Assembly (NCBI GenBank): GCA_963836375.1
Contig: CAWIJK010000001.1
Location: 62,001 to 126,000, forward strand
DNA from: CAWIJK01 sp963836375
Lineage (GTDB): Bacteria; Actinomycetota; Acidimicrobiia; Acidimicrobiales; RAAP-2
DNA: 64,000 nt
Reading direction: 5' to 3'
The notes under the pieces were generated by a model. The model did no database searches. It saw nothing but the letters and a program-made list of their open reading frames with translations, and was not told where the DNA came from. Numbering within the stretch: the first letter of the stretch is position 1; each line of letters opens with the position of its first letter. A program made the position numbers and the translations under genes. Shown one piece after another: positions 17,634 through 26,128 of the stretch.

Positions 17634-19247
17634 GTGCCGTCTCCCCCCCCGGACCTCGCCGCGGCCGCCGAGGCCGTCGCCGTGGCCGAGTCCTTCGTCG
17701 ACGACGCCGTCCACGCTCTCGGCGAGGCCGGCGGGGTCGACGCCAACCAGGTGGTCGCCTACGACATCGCCCACGCGGCGGCCGGCGTGGCCACCGCCCG
17801 GGCGACCCTCGGCTACGGCGCCAGGGGCGAGATCGAGGGCCGGATCGCCTGTGCCTTCGTGGCCGACACCTACGCCGACCTGGTCGGGCGCCTCGTCGGC
17901 CGGGAGGCCGACTGGGGGGTCGATGCCGCCAGGCTCTCGGCAGCGGGTGGGTTCGTCAGCACCTACCGGTCCCCGGCCTTCTTGTCCGAGCTCTGCGGCG
18001 AGCAGGGCCCACGTCACCTGGGCGAAGACTTCGAGCTGGTGAGGGAGACCTTCCACCGATTCGCCGCCGAGAGGGTGCGTCCCCACGCCGAGCACGTCCA
18101 TCGGACCAACGGCGACATCCCCGATGAGATCATTGACGGTCTGGCCGAGCTGGGCGGCTTCGGCCTGTCGGTGCCCGAGGAGTACGGGGGCTTCGCCACC
18201 GGGGGCGAGAGCGACTACCTGGGGATGGTGGTCGCCACCGAGGAGCTCAGTTGGGGATCGCTCGGCATCGGCGGTTCGCTCATCACCCGGCCTGAGATCC
18301 TGACCAGGGCCCTCGTCCACGGTGGGACCGAGGAGCAGAAGCACCGCTGGCTGCCCAAGCTGGCCCGCGGCGAGATCCTGGCCGCGGTGGCGGTCACCGA
18401 GCCCGACTTCGGCTCCGACGTGGCCGGGATCGTGACCTCGGCCACCAGGGCCGAGGGCGGCTGGCTCGTCAACGGGGTCAAGACCTGGTGCACCTTCGCC
18501 GCCCGGGCCGACGTCTTGATGCTGCTGGCCCGGACCGACCCCGACCGGTCCAAGGCCCACCGGGGTCTGTCCCTGTTCGTCGTCGAAAAGCCCAGAGGCG
18601 AGGGCTCGGGGTTCGTCTTCACCCAGGACCCGGCCGAGGCGGGTCGCACCGGCGGTCCGGGGCGTCTGGAGGGACGTCCGATCGACACCATCGGCTACCG
18701 GGGCATGCACTCCTACGAGGTGGCGTTCGAGAACTGGTTCGTGCCCGACGCCAACCTGGTCGGGGGGGACGAAGGCCTCGGGCGCGGCTTCTACCTCCAG
18801 ATGCGCGGCTTCGAGAACGGCCGGCTGCAGACCGCGGCGCGCGCCCTCGGGGTGATGCAGGCCGCCTACGAGGCCGCCTATGAGTACGCGGCCAACCGGG
18901 TGGTCTTCGGGGCGCCGATCGGCGACTATCAGCTGACCCGGGTCAAGCTGGCCCGCATGGCCGTCGTCATTCAGGCCACCCGGCAATTCTCCTTGGAGGT
19001 GGCCCGGTTGATGGCTACAGGCGACGGGACCCTCGAGGCTTCGATGGTCAAGGCCTATGTGTGCCGGGCGGCCGAGTGGGTGACCCGTGAGGCGATGCAG
19101 ATCCACGGGGGGATGGGTTACGCCGAGGAGTTCCCGGTGAGCCGCTACTTCGTCGACGCCCGGGTGCTCTCGATCTTCGAGGGGGCCGACGAGACGTTGG
19201 CCCTCAAGGTCATCGCCCGGCGGCTGCTGGAGCGGGCGGACAACTGA
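17634..19247 (+). CDS. Acyl-CoA dehydrogenase family protein with N-terminal extension
   Basis: A 537-aa FAD-dependent acyl-CoA dehydrogenase, longer than the usual 380-400 aa because about 125 helical residues precede the catalytic core. The core shows GLSVPEEYGGFATGGESDYLG, AVTEPDFGSDVAGIVTSA for FAD binding, WLVNGVKTWCTFAARADVLMLLART, QIHGGMGYAEEFPVSRYFVDARVLSIFEGADETLAL with the C-terminal catalytic glutamate. GTG 17634 begins MPSPPPDLAAAAE and lies 11 nt after the methyltransferase stop. The large-type architecture suggests a non-classical substrate; a role in lipid breakdown is likely. Confidence 0.88.
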   Translation: MPSPPPDLAAAAEAVAVAESFVDDAVHALGEAGGVDANQVVAYDIAHAAAGVATARATLGYGARGEIEGRIACAFVADTYADLVGRLVGREADWGVDAARLSAAGGFVSTYRSPAFLSELCGEQGPRHLGEDFELVRETFHRFAAERVRPHAEHVHRTNGDIPDEIIDGLAELGGFGLSVPEEYGGFATGGESDYLGMVVATEELSWGSLGIGGSLITRPEILTRALVHGGTEEQKHRWLPKLARGEILAAVAVTEPDFGSDVAGIVTSATRAEGGWLVNGVKTWCTFAARADVLMLLARTDPDRSKAHRGLSLFVVEKPRGEGSGFVFTQDPAEAGRTGGPGRLEGRPIDTIGYRGMHSYEVAFENWFVPDANLVGGDEGLGRGFYLQMRGFENGRLQTAARALGVMQAAYEAAYEYAANRVVFGAPIGDYQLTRVKLARMAVVIQATRQFSLEVARLMATGDGTLEASMVKAYVCRAAEWVTREAMQIHGGMGYAEEFPVSRYFVDARVLSIFEGADETLALKVIARRLLERADN

Positions 19248-19257
19248 GCCGGGCCGA

Positions 19258-20196
19258 TCAGCCCTTGGACCGAGAGAGGCCGGCCCGTTCGCCACGGGTG
19301 ACGAACTTGATGGCCATCTTGCGGCTCGCCTCGTCGATCATCTCGTCGCCGAACATGACGGCGCCTTTGCGGTCTTCCTCGGTGGCCTTCTGGTACGCGT
19401 CGAGGATGTCGAAGGCCCGGTCGAACTGCTCTTGGGTCGGCGAGTAGACCTCGTTCAGGACCGCCGCCTGGTCGGGGGTGAGGGCCCACTTCCCGTCGTA
19501 GCCGAGCACCCGGGTCCGTTGGGCGAACTCGCGCAACCCGTCGAGGTTGCGCACATAGAGGTAGGGGCCGTCGATCACCTGGAGCCCGTTGGCCCGGCCG
19601 GCCATCAGGATCTTCGAGAACACGTAGTTGAAGTGGTCGCCCGGGTACTCGTCGATGGCCACCCCCCCGGTCAGCACCGGCATCTCCATGGAGGCGGCGA
19701 AGTCGGCCGGACCGAAGATGATCGTCTCGAGGCGCGGCGAGGCGGCGCAGATCTCCTCCACGTTGATCAGGCCCCGGGTGGTCTCGATCTGCGCCTCGAT
19801 CCCGGTGTGCCCGACCGGCAGGCCGCTGTTCTTCTCCACCTGGGTGAGGAGGAGGTCGAGCGCCACCACCTCGGCCGCCGACTGGACCTTGGGGAGCATC
19901 ACCTCGTCGAGGCGCTCGCCGGCGTTGCCCACCACCTCGATCACGTCCCCGTAGGTCCACTCGGTGTCCCAGGCGTTGATCCGCACGCACAGCACCCGGT
20001 CGTCCCAGGTCAGGTTCTTGAGCGCGTCGACCACCTTGGCCCTCGCCGCCACCTTCTCGAGCGGGGCGACCGAGTCCTCGAGGTCCAAGAAGGTCATGTC
20101 GGCGGCCACCGTCGGGGCCTTGGCCAGGAACTTCTCGGTTGCCCCGGGGGTGGACAGACACGAGCGGCGGGGCAGGGACCGGGAGCGTTCGGACAT
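19258..20196 (-). CDS. HpcH/HpaI aldolase, CitE-like CoA-ester lyase
   Basis: A 312-aa TIM-barrel CoA lyase resembling malyl-CoA/citramalyl-CoA lyases and citrate-lyase beta subunits. It opens PRRSCLSTPGATEKFLAKAPTVAADMTFLDLEDSVAP with the metal-binding acidic residues, followed by VRINAWDTEW (substrate Arg), EVMLPKVQS, GIEAQIETTRGL and TIIFGPADFAASM. The ATG at 20196 was chosen because family-like sequence starts there; the open frame continues 19 codons upstream. It ends 10 bp from the convergent acyl-CoA dehydrogenase. The exact substrate cannot be told. Confidence 0.85.
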   Translation of the reverse strand: MSERSRSLPRRSCLSTPGATEKFLAKAPTVAADMTFLDLEDSVAPLEKVAARAKVVDALKNLTWDDRVLCVRINAWDTEWTYGDVIEVVGNAGERLDEVMLPKVQSAAEVVALDLLLTQVEKNSGLPVGHTGIEAQIETTRGLINVEEICAASPRLETIIFGPADFAASMEMPVLTGGVAIDEYPGDHFNYVFSKILMAGRANGLQVIDGPYLYVRNLDGLREFAQRTRVLGYDGKWALTPDQAAVLNEVYSPTQEQFDRAFDILDAYQKATEEDRKGAVMFGDEMIDEASRKMAIKFVTRGERAGLSRSKG

Positions 20197-20289
20197 GGCG
20201 CCGATGCTAACAAAGGCTCTCGTGGGGGCCGCCCGGCCGCCCGGGGCCAGCACTCGGCCCCCGGTCTGAGCGACCCCCGCCGCTGTCGG

Positions 20290-20970
20290 TCAGCCCAGCT
20301 GCTGGCAGAAGAAGCCGAGGACCGAGGACCACAGCCGGGCCGACTCGGCCGGGTCGTACACCTCCGGGCGGGTGTCGTTGAAGAACGCGTGGTCGGCCCC
20401 CGGGTGCACGATGATCTCGGCCTGCTTGCCCATCGAGCGCAGCTGCTCGCCGAGCGCGTTGGCCGCCTCGGGGGTGAAGTAGTCGTCCCGCTCGGCGTAA
20501 TGGCCCTCGAGCGCGGCGGACATGGCCGTGTAGTCCGGTTGGGCGTCGGGCCAGGGGATGATGCCGTAGCAGGGCACCACCGCCTTGACGGCGTCGGGCC
20601 GCTGGGCGGCCAGCACCAGCGCCAGACCACCGCCCATGCAAAAACCGATCACCCCGATCCCGCCGGCACCGGTTCGGCGACGGAGCTCGTCGACGGCACC
20701 GCTCATGTCCCGCGCCACGCGGTCCATCTGCATGGCCATCATCTCCTTGCCCGCCTCATCGGGCTCGCTGACCGTCTTGCCCCGGTACAGGTCCGGGGCG
20801 AGGGCCACGAAACCCTCGGCGGCGAAGCGGTCGCAGACGTCTTTGATGTGCTCGACCAGGCCCCACCACTCCTGGATGACCAGCACCCCGGGCCCCGAGC
20901 CCGTCTCGGGCAGGGCCAGGTACCCCTGGTCGGCGTCGCCGTTGCTCGGGAATTCGATGATCTCGCCCAT
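20290..20970 (-). CDS. Dienelactone hydrolase family protein
   Basis: A 226-aa alpha/beta hydrolase. The nucleophile is Cys in GVIGFCMGGGLAL (about residue 118), with Asp and His in IIVHPGADHAFFND near 190-203, matching dienelactone hydrolases. LVIQEWWGLVEHIKDVCDRFAAEGFVALAPDLYRG is a family hallmark. ATG 20970 was chosen because MGEIIEFPSNGDADQGYLALP is the usual start region; the frame continues 73 codons upstream without similarity. The substrate could be a lactone from aromatic-ring cleavage or another ester. Confidence 0.88.
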   Translation of the reverse strand: MGEIIEFPSNGDADQGYLALPETGSGPGVLVIQEWWGLVEHIKDVCDRFAAEGFVALAPDLYRGKTVSEPDEAGKEMMAMQMDRVARDMSGAVDELRRRTGAGGIGVIGFCMGGGLALVLAAQRPDAVKAVVPCYGIIPWPDAQPDYTAMSAALEGHYAERDDYFTPEAANALGEQLRSMGKQAEIIVHPGADHAFFNDTRPEVYDPAESARLWSSVLGFFCQQLG

Positions 20971-20999
20971 AGGCCGAACGTAGCGCTGACCGGGGAGGA

Positions 21000-21035
21000 T
21001 TGACAGGTGAACGCCGTCACAAACTCTTATCTTCG
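21000..21035 (+). promoter_or_regulatory. Possible promoter of the NlpC/P60 gene
   Basis: TTGACA at 21000-21005 is a perfect -35 hexamer, followed by an AT-richer stretch (ACTCTTATCTTC) 17-22 nt on that could hold a -10. This would leave a 5' leader of roughly 110 nt before ATG 21148. I looked for a ydaO-type (c-di-AMP) riboswitch in the leader and did not see its motifs. Confidence 0.35.
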
Positions 21036-21072
21036 GCTCATCTTTGCTTGAAAGGCCTGTGACCAGGGATTT

Positions 21073-21086
21073 GCTACCAGGGTAGG
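21073..21086. promoter_or_regulatory. GCTACC-like inverted repeat upstream of the NlpC/P60 gene
   Basis: GCTACCAGGGTAGG matches the TetR-gene repeat at 7962-7975 in 12 of 14 positions and contains CTACC-AG-GGTAG as a perfect 5-2-5 palindrome. It is 62 nt before the start codon. Confidence 0.35.
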
Positions 21087-21147
21087 ACCGGCCGCGGCGG
21101 CCGCCACCCATGAGGGTTGTTGCATCCCGGGGGGCGGGACGGTAAAG

Positions 21148-22341
21148 ATGTCCGGCATTGTGACTGACGTAGAGCGGCAATTCAGCCACTCCACGCCGCG
21201 GTCCTCTTGGAGCGCTCGGCTGCTCCGGCGGGTGGGTATACCCGTCCTGACCGTCGTCACAGTGTGCTTGTGCACTGTGTCTCTTTCAGCGCGGGCCGGT
21301 GCCGACCAGCTCTCCGACGCCAAGGCCAAGGCGGCCCAGATCCAAGCCGAGATCCAGTCCACCGGCGAGCAGATCGACGCCCTCGGGCAGCAGTACGAGG
21401 GGGACGTCGCCCACAAGGCCGCCCTTGACCAGCAGATCGGCGCCACGCAGGCCAAGATCAACCAGGCCAAGGCCCAGGTCGTCTCGGACCAGCAGACGCT
21501 CAAGAAGGCCGCGGTCAACGCCTACGTGAACGGCGACTCGGCGGCGACCCAGAACCCGCTCTTCTCGGGCTCCCAAGAGGGGCTCACCGAGGCCAACGAG
21601 TACAGCCAGGTCGCCGAGGGCGATCTCGGCACCGCGGTCGACAATCTCAACACGGCTCAGAACCAGCTCGCCGTCCAGCAGAACGCGCTGCAGTCCCAAG
21701 AGAGCCAGGTGGCCCAGGCGGCCCAGTCGGCCCAGTCGGCCCAACAGCAGGCCCAGTCGCTCCAGACCCAACAGCAGGGCGCCCTCGGCCAGGTGAAGGG
21801 TCAGATCGCCACGATCATCGCCCAGCAGCAGGCGGCGGCGGCCGCCGCGGCTCAGGCGGCGGCCCAGGCCAAGATCCAGGCGGCAGCCCAGGCGGCGGCG
21901 GCCCAGCAGGCGGCGGCGGTGGCCCAACCGAACAACCCGACGGTCCAGGCGGCGGCCCAGGCGGCGATCCCGCCACCGCCCTCGTCGGGAGGGGCCGGCG
22001 GGGCGGCGGTGGCCGCGGCGGAGAGCTACCTGGGCGTCCCCTACGTCTGGGGCGGCGCCAGCCGGGCCGGGGTCGACTGCTCGGGCCTCACCATGCTCGC
22101 CTGGGCGGCGGCCGGCGTGTCGCTCCCCCACTACTCGGGGGCGCAGATGTCCGACAGCACCCCGGTGCCCATCTCGGACCTCGAGCCCGGTGACCTCCTC
22201 TTCTACGGTCCTGGTGGCAGCCAGCACGTGGCCATGTACATCGGGGGCGGCCAGATGATCGAGGCCCCCTACACCGGGGCCGTGGTGTGGATCACCGGGG
22301 CCCGGTTCAGCGGCGGCTTCGTCGGCGCCGGCCGGCCCTGA
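21148..22341 (+). CDS. Secreted NlpC/P60 peptidoglycan endopeptidase with coiled coil
   Basis: A 397-aa cell-wall hydrolase of the RipA type. Residues 26-52 form a signal peptide (VGIPVLTVVTVCLCTVSLSARAGA). Residues 55-270 are a long coiled coil rich in Ala and Gln (DQLSDAKAKAAQIQAEIQ onward). The NlpC/P60 domain at about 285-397 has the catalytic Cys in GVDCSGLTML and the His in SQHVAMYIGGG. These enzymes cut stem-peptide bonds during cell separation, and the coiled coil may control access to the active site. It is preceded by a 177-bp spacer with a possible promoter and inverted repeat. Confidence 0.92.
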   Translation: MSGIVTDVERQFSHSTPRSSWSARLLRRVGIPVLTVVTVCLCTVSLSARAGADQLSDAKAKAAQIQAEIQSTGEQIDALGQQYEGDVAHKAALDQQIGATQAKINQAKAQVVSDQQTLKKAAVNAYVNGDSAATQNPLFSGSQEGLTEANEYSQVAEGDLGTAVDNLNTAQNQLAVQQNALQSQESQVAQAAQSAQSAQQQAQSLQTQQQGALGQVKGQIATIIAQQQAAAAAAAQAAAQAKIQAAAQAAAAQQAAAVAQPNNPTVQAAAQAAIPPPPSSGGAGGAAVAAAESYLGVPYVWGGASRAGVDCSGLTMLAWAAAGVSLPHYSGAQMSDSTPVPISDLEPGDLLFYGPGGSQHVAMYIGGGQMIEAPYTGAVVWITGARFSGGFVGAGRP

Positions 22342-22459
22342 CCGCAACTTCGCCTGACCCCCTGGAGAGCCGCTCCGCCGCGGCGCCGCCGTCGCCCGGT
22401 GGCCGAGTGAGCCGGCTGTCGGGAACCCGGGGGCGGCCCGGACCATACTGAGGGCGCCG

Positions 22460-23443
22460 ATGAAACCGATCCCCGTCGCCTTCCACATCGGCCCGCTCGA
22501 GGTGCACACCTACGGCATCGGGCTCGCCATCACCTTCTGGTTCGCCTACCGCTACTTCGAGGCCCGCCTGCGAAAGCACGGCTACCGCACCGACTGGCTG
22601 GTGGCCGTCTTCTTGTGGGTGATCGTGGCGGCCATCGTGGGGGCCCGGGCGCTGCACGTCGTCTCCAACCTCAGCTACTACACCCGCAACCCCGCCGACA
22701 TCCTGGCCGTCTGGCACGGCGGGCTGTCGTCGTTCGGCGGCCTCCTGTTCGCCGTGCCCACCGGGATCATCCTGGCCCGGCGGCGCTGCCCCGAGCTCCC
22801 CACCCCGCGGGCCCTCGACCTGGTGGCACCGGTGCTGATGGCCGCATGGGCGATGGGGCGCATCCTGGGCCCACAACTCATGGTGGCCGGGGGCGGTCAT
22901 CCGTCCCACCAGTGGTTCTGCATGTACTACGCCCAGCAGTCGGGTTGCCGGCTGCCGGTGCCGATCTTCCAGGCGCTGGAGGACTTCAGCGTCTACTGCG
23001 TGCTCATCGTGATCGAACGGGCCCTCGATCGCTGGCCCGACGGCACCATCCGAGCCGCCTACCCCTCGGGCGTCGTGCTCGGCACGGCGATGGTGCTCTG
23101 GGGCATCGAGCGCTCCCTCGACGAGCACCTGTGGCTCGGCGAGGACGGCCGGCTCGGCTCGGACCTGGTGCAGGTGGCCGGGGTGGCCCTGGTCCTCGGC
23201 GGGGCCGCCGTGCTGGTCGTGGCCCGACGGCACTGGCGCGAGTGGCTGGCGGCGGGCGCCCCGGGCGGACACCCGGTTCCCGACGAGGGCGCGTCGGGCC
23301 ATGGGTCGGGGACCCTGCCCTCGGCGCCCGGGGGGCCCGATGCCGGGGCTGACCGGGACAACGGGGGCGTCGACGCCCCCCAGGGCCCGAGCGAGGACGG
23401 CGGGCGGGTCGGGGCACCGGCCGGTGCCCGCCGGGGCGGGTAG
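22460..23443 (+). CDS. lgt: Prolipoprotein diacylglyceryl transferase (Lgt) family, divergent signature
   Basis: A 327-aa polytopic membrane enzyme of the Lgt family, which transfers diacylglycerol to the lipobox cysteine of lipoproteins. Recognisable are the N-terminal HTYGIGLAITFWFAYRY with the conserved YG, WHGGLSSFGGLLF with the essential His, and AWAMGRILG. The usual GRxGNF-N-x-E signature is degenerate here: after Gly-Arg comes ILGPQLMVAGGG, so the conserved Asn and downstream Glu are missing. It also has an unusual hydrophilic C-terminal tail of about 80 residues (Gly, Pro, Asp). It may be a diverged paralogue; another canonical lgt elsewhere in the genome would be expected. Confidence 0.8.
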   Translation: MKPIPVAFHIGPLEVHTYGIGLAITFWFAYRYFEARLRKHGYRTDWLVAVFLWVIVAAIVGARALHVVSNLSYYTRNPADILAVWHGGLSSFGGLLFAVPTGIILARRRCPELPTPRALDLVAPVLMAAWAMGRILGPQLMVAGGGHPSHQWFCMYYAQQSGCRLPVPIFQALEDFSVYCVLIVIERALDRWPDGTIRAAYPSGVVLGTAMVLWGIERSLDEHLWLGEDGRLGSDLVQVAGVALVLGGAAVLVVARRHWREWLAAGAPGGHPVPDEGASGHGSGTLPSAPGGPDAGADRDNGGVDAPQGPSEDGGRVGAPAGARRGG

Positions 23444-23457
23444 GGCGGCGGGTCCCT

Positions 23458-24366
23458 TCAGGCGTTCGGCTTGTCGCCCGAGGCTGCCGCCAAGCGGTAC
23501 TCCTCGAGCTTTTCGATCAGGCCCATCGGCTCCTGGGCGACCTCGCCGTCGAGCCGGGCCGAGATCTCCTCTGGCGTCCAGCGAGCCTCGGTGTGCATCT
23601 CGCGTACCTCGACCGGCTGGTTCCAGACGGCGATCTTGGAGCCGACCACCGTGTAGACCTGGCCGGTCACGTGCCTGGCCCGGTCACTCAGCAAGAACTC
23701 GACCATCGGGGCCACGTCCTCGGGATCACCCATCTCGGCCAGCTCCATCGGGACGTTGGCCGACATCCGGGTCCGGGCCACCGGCGCGATGGCGTTGGCC
23801 GTGATCCCGTAGCGGTAGAGGCCGGCGGCGGCCGACCGGACCAGCGACACGATGCCCCCTTTGGCCGCCGAGTAATTGGCCTGGGCCACACTGCCGGCGA
23901 ACGCCCCCGAGGTGAAACCGACGAGGGCCCCGCCGCCCTGCTGCTTGCGCATGACGGCAGCGGCGGCCCGAAAGACCGTGAAATGGCCCTTCAGGTGGGT
24001 GGCGATGACGGCGTCCCACTCGTCCTCGCTCATGTTGAACAGCATCCGTTCGCGCAGGATCCCGGCCACGGCCACCACGCCGTCGATCCGGCCCCAGCCC
24101 TCGAGGGCGGTGTCGATGATGTGCTGGCCGCCGCTCATGGTCGAGACGTCGTCGGCCACCGCCACGGCCTCGCCGCCGGCGGCGGCGATCTCGGCCACGA
24201 CGCCCTCGGCCACCTCGCTGGTGGGGTCCTCGCCGGCCATCGACACCCCGATGTCGGCGACGACGATCTTGGCCCCCTCGGCCGCCGCCCCGAGGGCCAC
24301 CGCCCGGCCGATGCCGCCGCCGCCGCCGGTGACCGCAACCACCTTGCCGTCCAAGAACCCTGCCAT
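23458..24366 (-). CDS. Short-chain dehydrogenase/reductase, probably 3-hydroxyacyl-CoA type
   Basis: A 302-aa NAD(P)-dependent SDR. TGGGGGIGRAVA at about residues 14-25 is the nucleotide-binding motif and YSAAKGG holds the catalytic Tyr/Lys. Its size and C-terminal extension (about 60 residues past the SDR core) resemble MFE-2-like hydroxyacyl-CoA dehydrogenases of fatty acid and steroid side-chain degradation. ATG 24366 has GGAGGGCGAGG upstream. It is divergent from the acyl-CoA synthetase gene, with a perfect KstR-type operator in the shared 184-bp spacer. Confidence 0.87.
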   Translation of the reverse strand: MAGFLDGKVVAVTGGGGGIGRAVALGAAAEGAKIVVADIGVSMAGEDPTSEVAEGVVAEIAAAGGEAVAVADDVSTMSGGQHIIDTALEGWGRIDGVVAVAGILRERMLFNMSEDEWDAVIATHLKGHFTVFRAAAAVMRKQQGGGALVGFTSGAFAGSVAQANYSAAKGGIVSLVRSAAAGLYRYGITANAIAPVARTRMSANVPMELAEMGDPEDVAPMVEFLLSDRARHVTGQVYTVVGSKIAVWNQPVEVREMHTEARWTPEEISARLDGEVAQEPMGLIEKLEEYRLAAASGDKPNA

Positions 24367-24448
24367 CGCCTCGCCCTCCTGGTTCAGACCTGCCGTCCGC
24401 CCATCGCCGTCGGGCCCGGTCGGGGGCACCGCTCGATTGACGAGAAGT

Positions 24449-24462
24449 TAGAACCTGTTCTA
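24449..24462. promoter_or_regulatory. KstR-type operator between SDR and acyl-CoA synthetase genes
   Basis: TAGAACCTGTTCTA matches the published KstR consensus TnnAACnnGTTnnA and has perfect 6-bp arms. It lies 83 nt from the SDR start and 88 nt from the acyl-CoA synthetase start, so one site could control both divergent genes. Confidence 0.75.
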
Positions 24463-24550
24463 GCTTGACCGGGGCGGCCGCCGCCACTCGCCGGTCCCGG
24501 CCGGCGGCCCGGCCACCCACCGCGACCGGCACCCCGAACTGGAGGCGACG

Positions 24551-26104
24551 ATGGGCGATCTCGGATTCTGGGCCCTGGCCCACGAGGACCCCGACCACCT
24601 GGCCCTGGTGGCCCCCGACGGAACCGAGTTGAGCGCCGGCGAACTGCTCGGCCGGTCCCACCAGGTGGTCCACGCCCTGCGTGGCTTCGACCTCAAGGCC
24701 GGCGACGTGGTGGCCACCTTGCTCCCCAACTGCACCGAGATGATCGAGGTCTACCTGGCCGCCCTCGAGGCCGGCTGGTACCTGGTCCCGATCAACCACC
24801 ACCTGGTGGCCTCTGAGGTGGCGTACATCCTGGCCGACTCCGAGGCGAAGGTGTTCATCGGCCACGAGCGCTTCGCCGACGTCTGCGTCGACGCCGCCGA
24901 CGAGGCGGAGATCCCCGGCACGACCTGTCTGGCCGTGGGAGAGATCCTCGGGTTCAACTCCTACGCCCGACTGCGTGACGCCCAGCCCACGACCACGCCC
25001 GAGGGCCGGACCATCGGTGACGTCATGAACTACACGTCGGGGACGACCGGGAACCCCAAGGGGGTCCACCGTCCGTTGTCGGGGGCCACCCCCGAGGAGG
25101 CCGCGCTCGGCCTGGGCGGGATCCTCTTCCTCTTCGGGATCAACCCCCAGGACGACAACGTGCACATCGTCGGGTCGCCCCTCTACCACACCGCCGTCCT
25201 GCGCTTCGGCGGCGGCTCCCTCCATTTCGGCCACACCCTGGTCCTGATGGACAAGTGGGTCCCGGCCGAGATGCTGGCCCTGATCGAGAAGCACAAGGTC
25301 ACCACCTCGCACATGGTGCCGACCCAGTTCCACCGGCTGCTCGCCCTCCCCGAGGAGACCAAGAACCGCTACGACCTGTCGTCGCTCCGCCACATGATCC
25401 ATGCCGCTGCACCCTGCCCGGTCGACGTCAAGCACAAGATGATCGAGTGGTGGGGGCCGGTCATCGACGAGTACTACGCGGCGAGCGAGGGCGGGGGGAC
25501 CGTCGTCAACACCCACGAGTGGCTGGCCAAGCCGGGGACGGTGGGCCGGGCCTGGCCCATCTCTGAGATCGCCATCTTCGACGACGAGGGCAACCGGGTG
25601 GACGAACCCGGGGTCATCGGCACCGTCTACATGTCGATGCAGACCGGGGACTTCGAGTACCACAAGGACGAGGACAAGACCAAGAAGAACCGGATCGGCA
25701 AGTTCTTCACCGTGGGCGACGTCGGGCTACTCGACGAGGACGGCTACCTGTTCCTCCGGGACCGCAAGATCGACATGATCATCTCGGGCGGGGCCAACAT
25801 CTACCCGGCCGAGATCGAGCACGTCCTGCTCGGACACCCCGCGGTGGCCGACGTGGCCGTGTTCGGGATCCCCAACGAAGACTGGGGCGAAGAAGTCAAG
25901 GCGGTGGTCGAGCCGGCCGAGGGCTACGGGGCCTCGCCCGAGCTCGAAGCCGAGATCCTGGCCTTCTGCGCCGACAAGCTGGCCAGGTTCAAGACCCCCA
26001 AGTCGATCGACTTCACCGACGAGATGCCCCGGGACCCCAACGGCAAGCTCTACAAGCGCAAGCTCCGCGACCCCTACTGGGAGGGCGTGCAGCGGGCCCT
26101 CTGA
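24551..26104 (+). CDS. FadD-type acyl-CoA synthetase
   Basis: A 517-aa AMP-forming acyl-CoA ligase of the ANL superfamily that activates fatty or steroid side-chain carboxylic acids. The P-loop-like motif YTSGTTGNPKGV is at about residues 161-172, YYAASEGG near 315, VGDVGLLDEDGYLFLRDR and the hinge KIDMIISGGANIYPAEIE near 410, and the C-terminal catalytic Lys in PNGKLYKRKL. ATG 24551 follows GGAGGCGACG. The upstream operator is shared with the divergent SDR. Neighbours encode the later beta-oxidation steps. Confidence 0.92.
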   Translation: MGDLGFWALAHEDPDHLALVAPDGTELSAGELLGRSHQVVHALRGFDLKAGDVVATLLPNCTEMIEVYLAALEAGWYLVPINHHLVASEVAYILADSEAKVFIGHERFADVCVDAADEAEIPGTTCLAVGEILGFNSYARLRDAQPTTTPEGRTIGDVMNYTSGTTGNPKGVHRPLSGATPEEAALGLGGILFLFGINPQDDNVHIVGSPLYHTAVLRFGGGSLHFGHTLVLMDKWVPAEMLALIEKHKVTTSHMVPTQFHRLLALPEETKNRYDLSSLRHMIHAAAPCPVDVKHKMIEWWGPVIDEYYAASEGGGTVVNTHEWLAKPGTVGRAWPISEIAIFDDEGNRVDEPGVIGTVYMSMQTGDFEYHKDEDKTKKNRIGKFFTVGDVGLLDEDGYLFLRDRKIDMIISGGANIYPAEIEHVLLGHPAVADVAVFGIPNEDWGEEVKAVVEPAEGYGASPELEAEILAFCADKLARFKTPKSIDFTDEMPRDPNGKLYKRKLRDPYWEGVQRAL

Positions 26105-26128
26105 GGCGCCGGGGTGGCCGAGACGGGG

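Noticed and set aside
20971..21147. A ydaO-type c-di-AMP riboswitch before the NlpC/P60 gene
   Set aside because: It would be expected for such genes in actinobacteria, but I do not see the conserved motifs in this leader.
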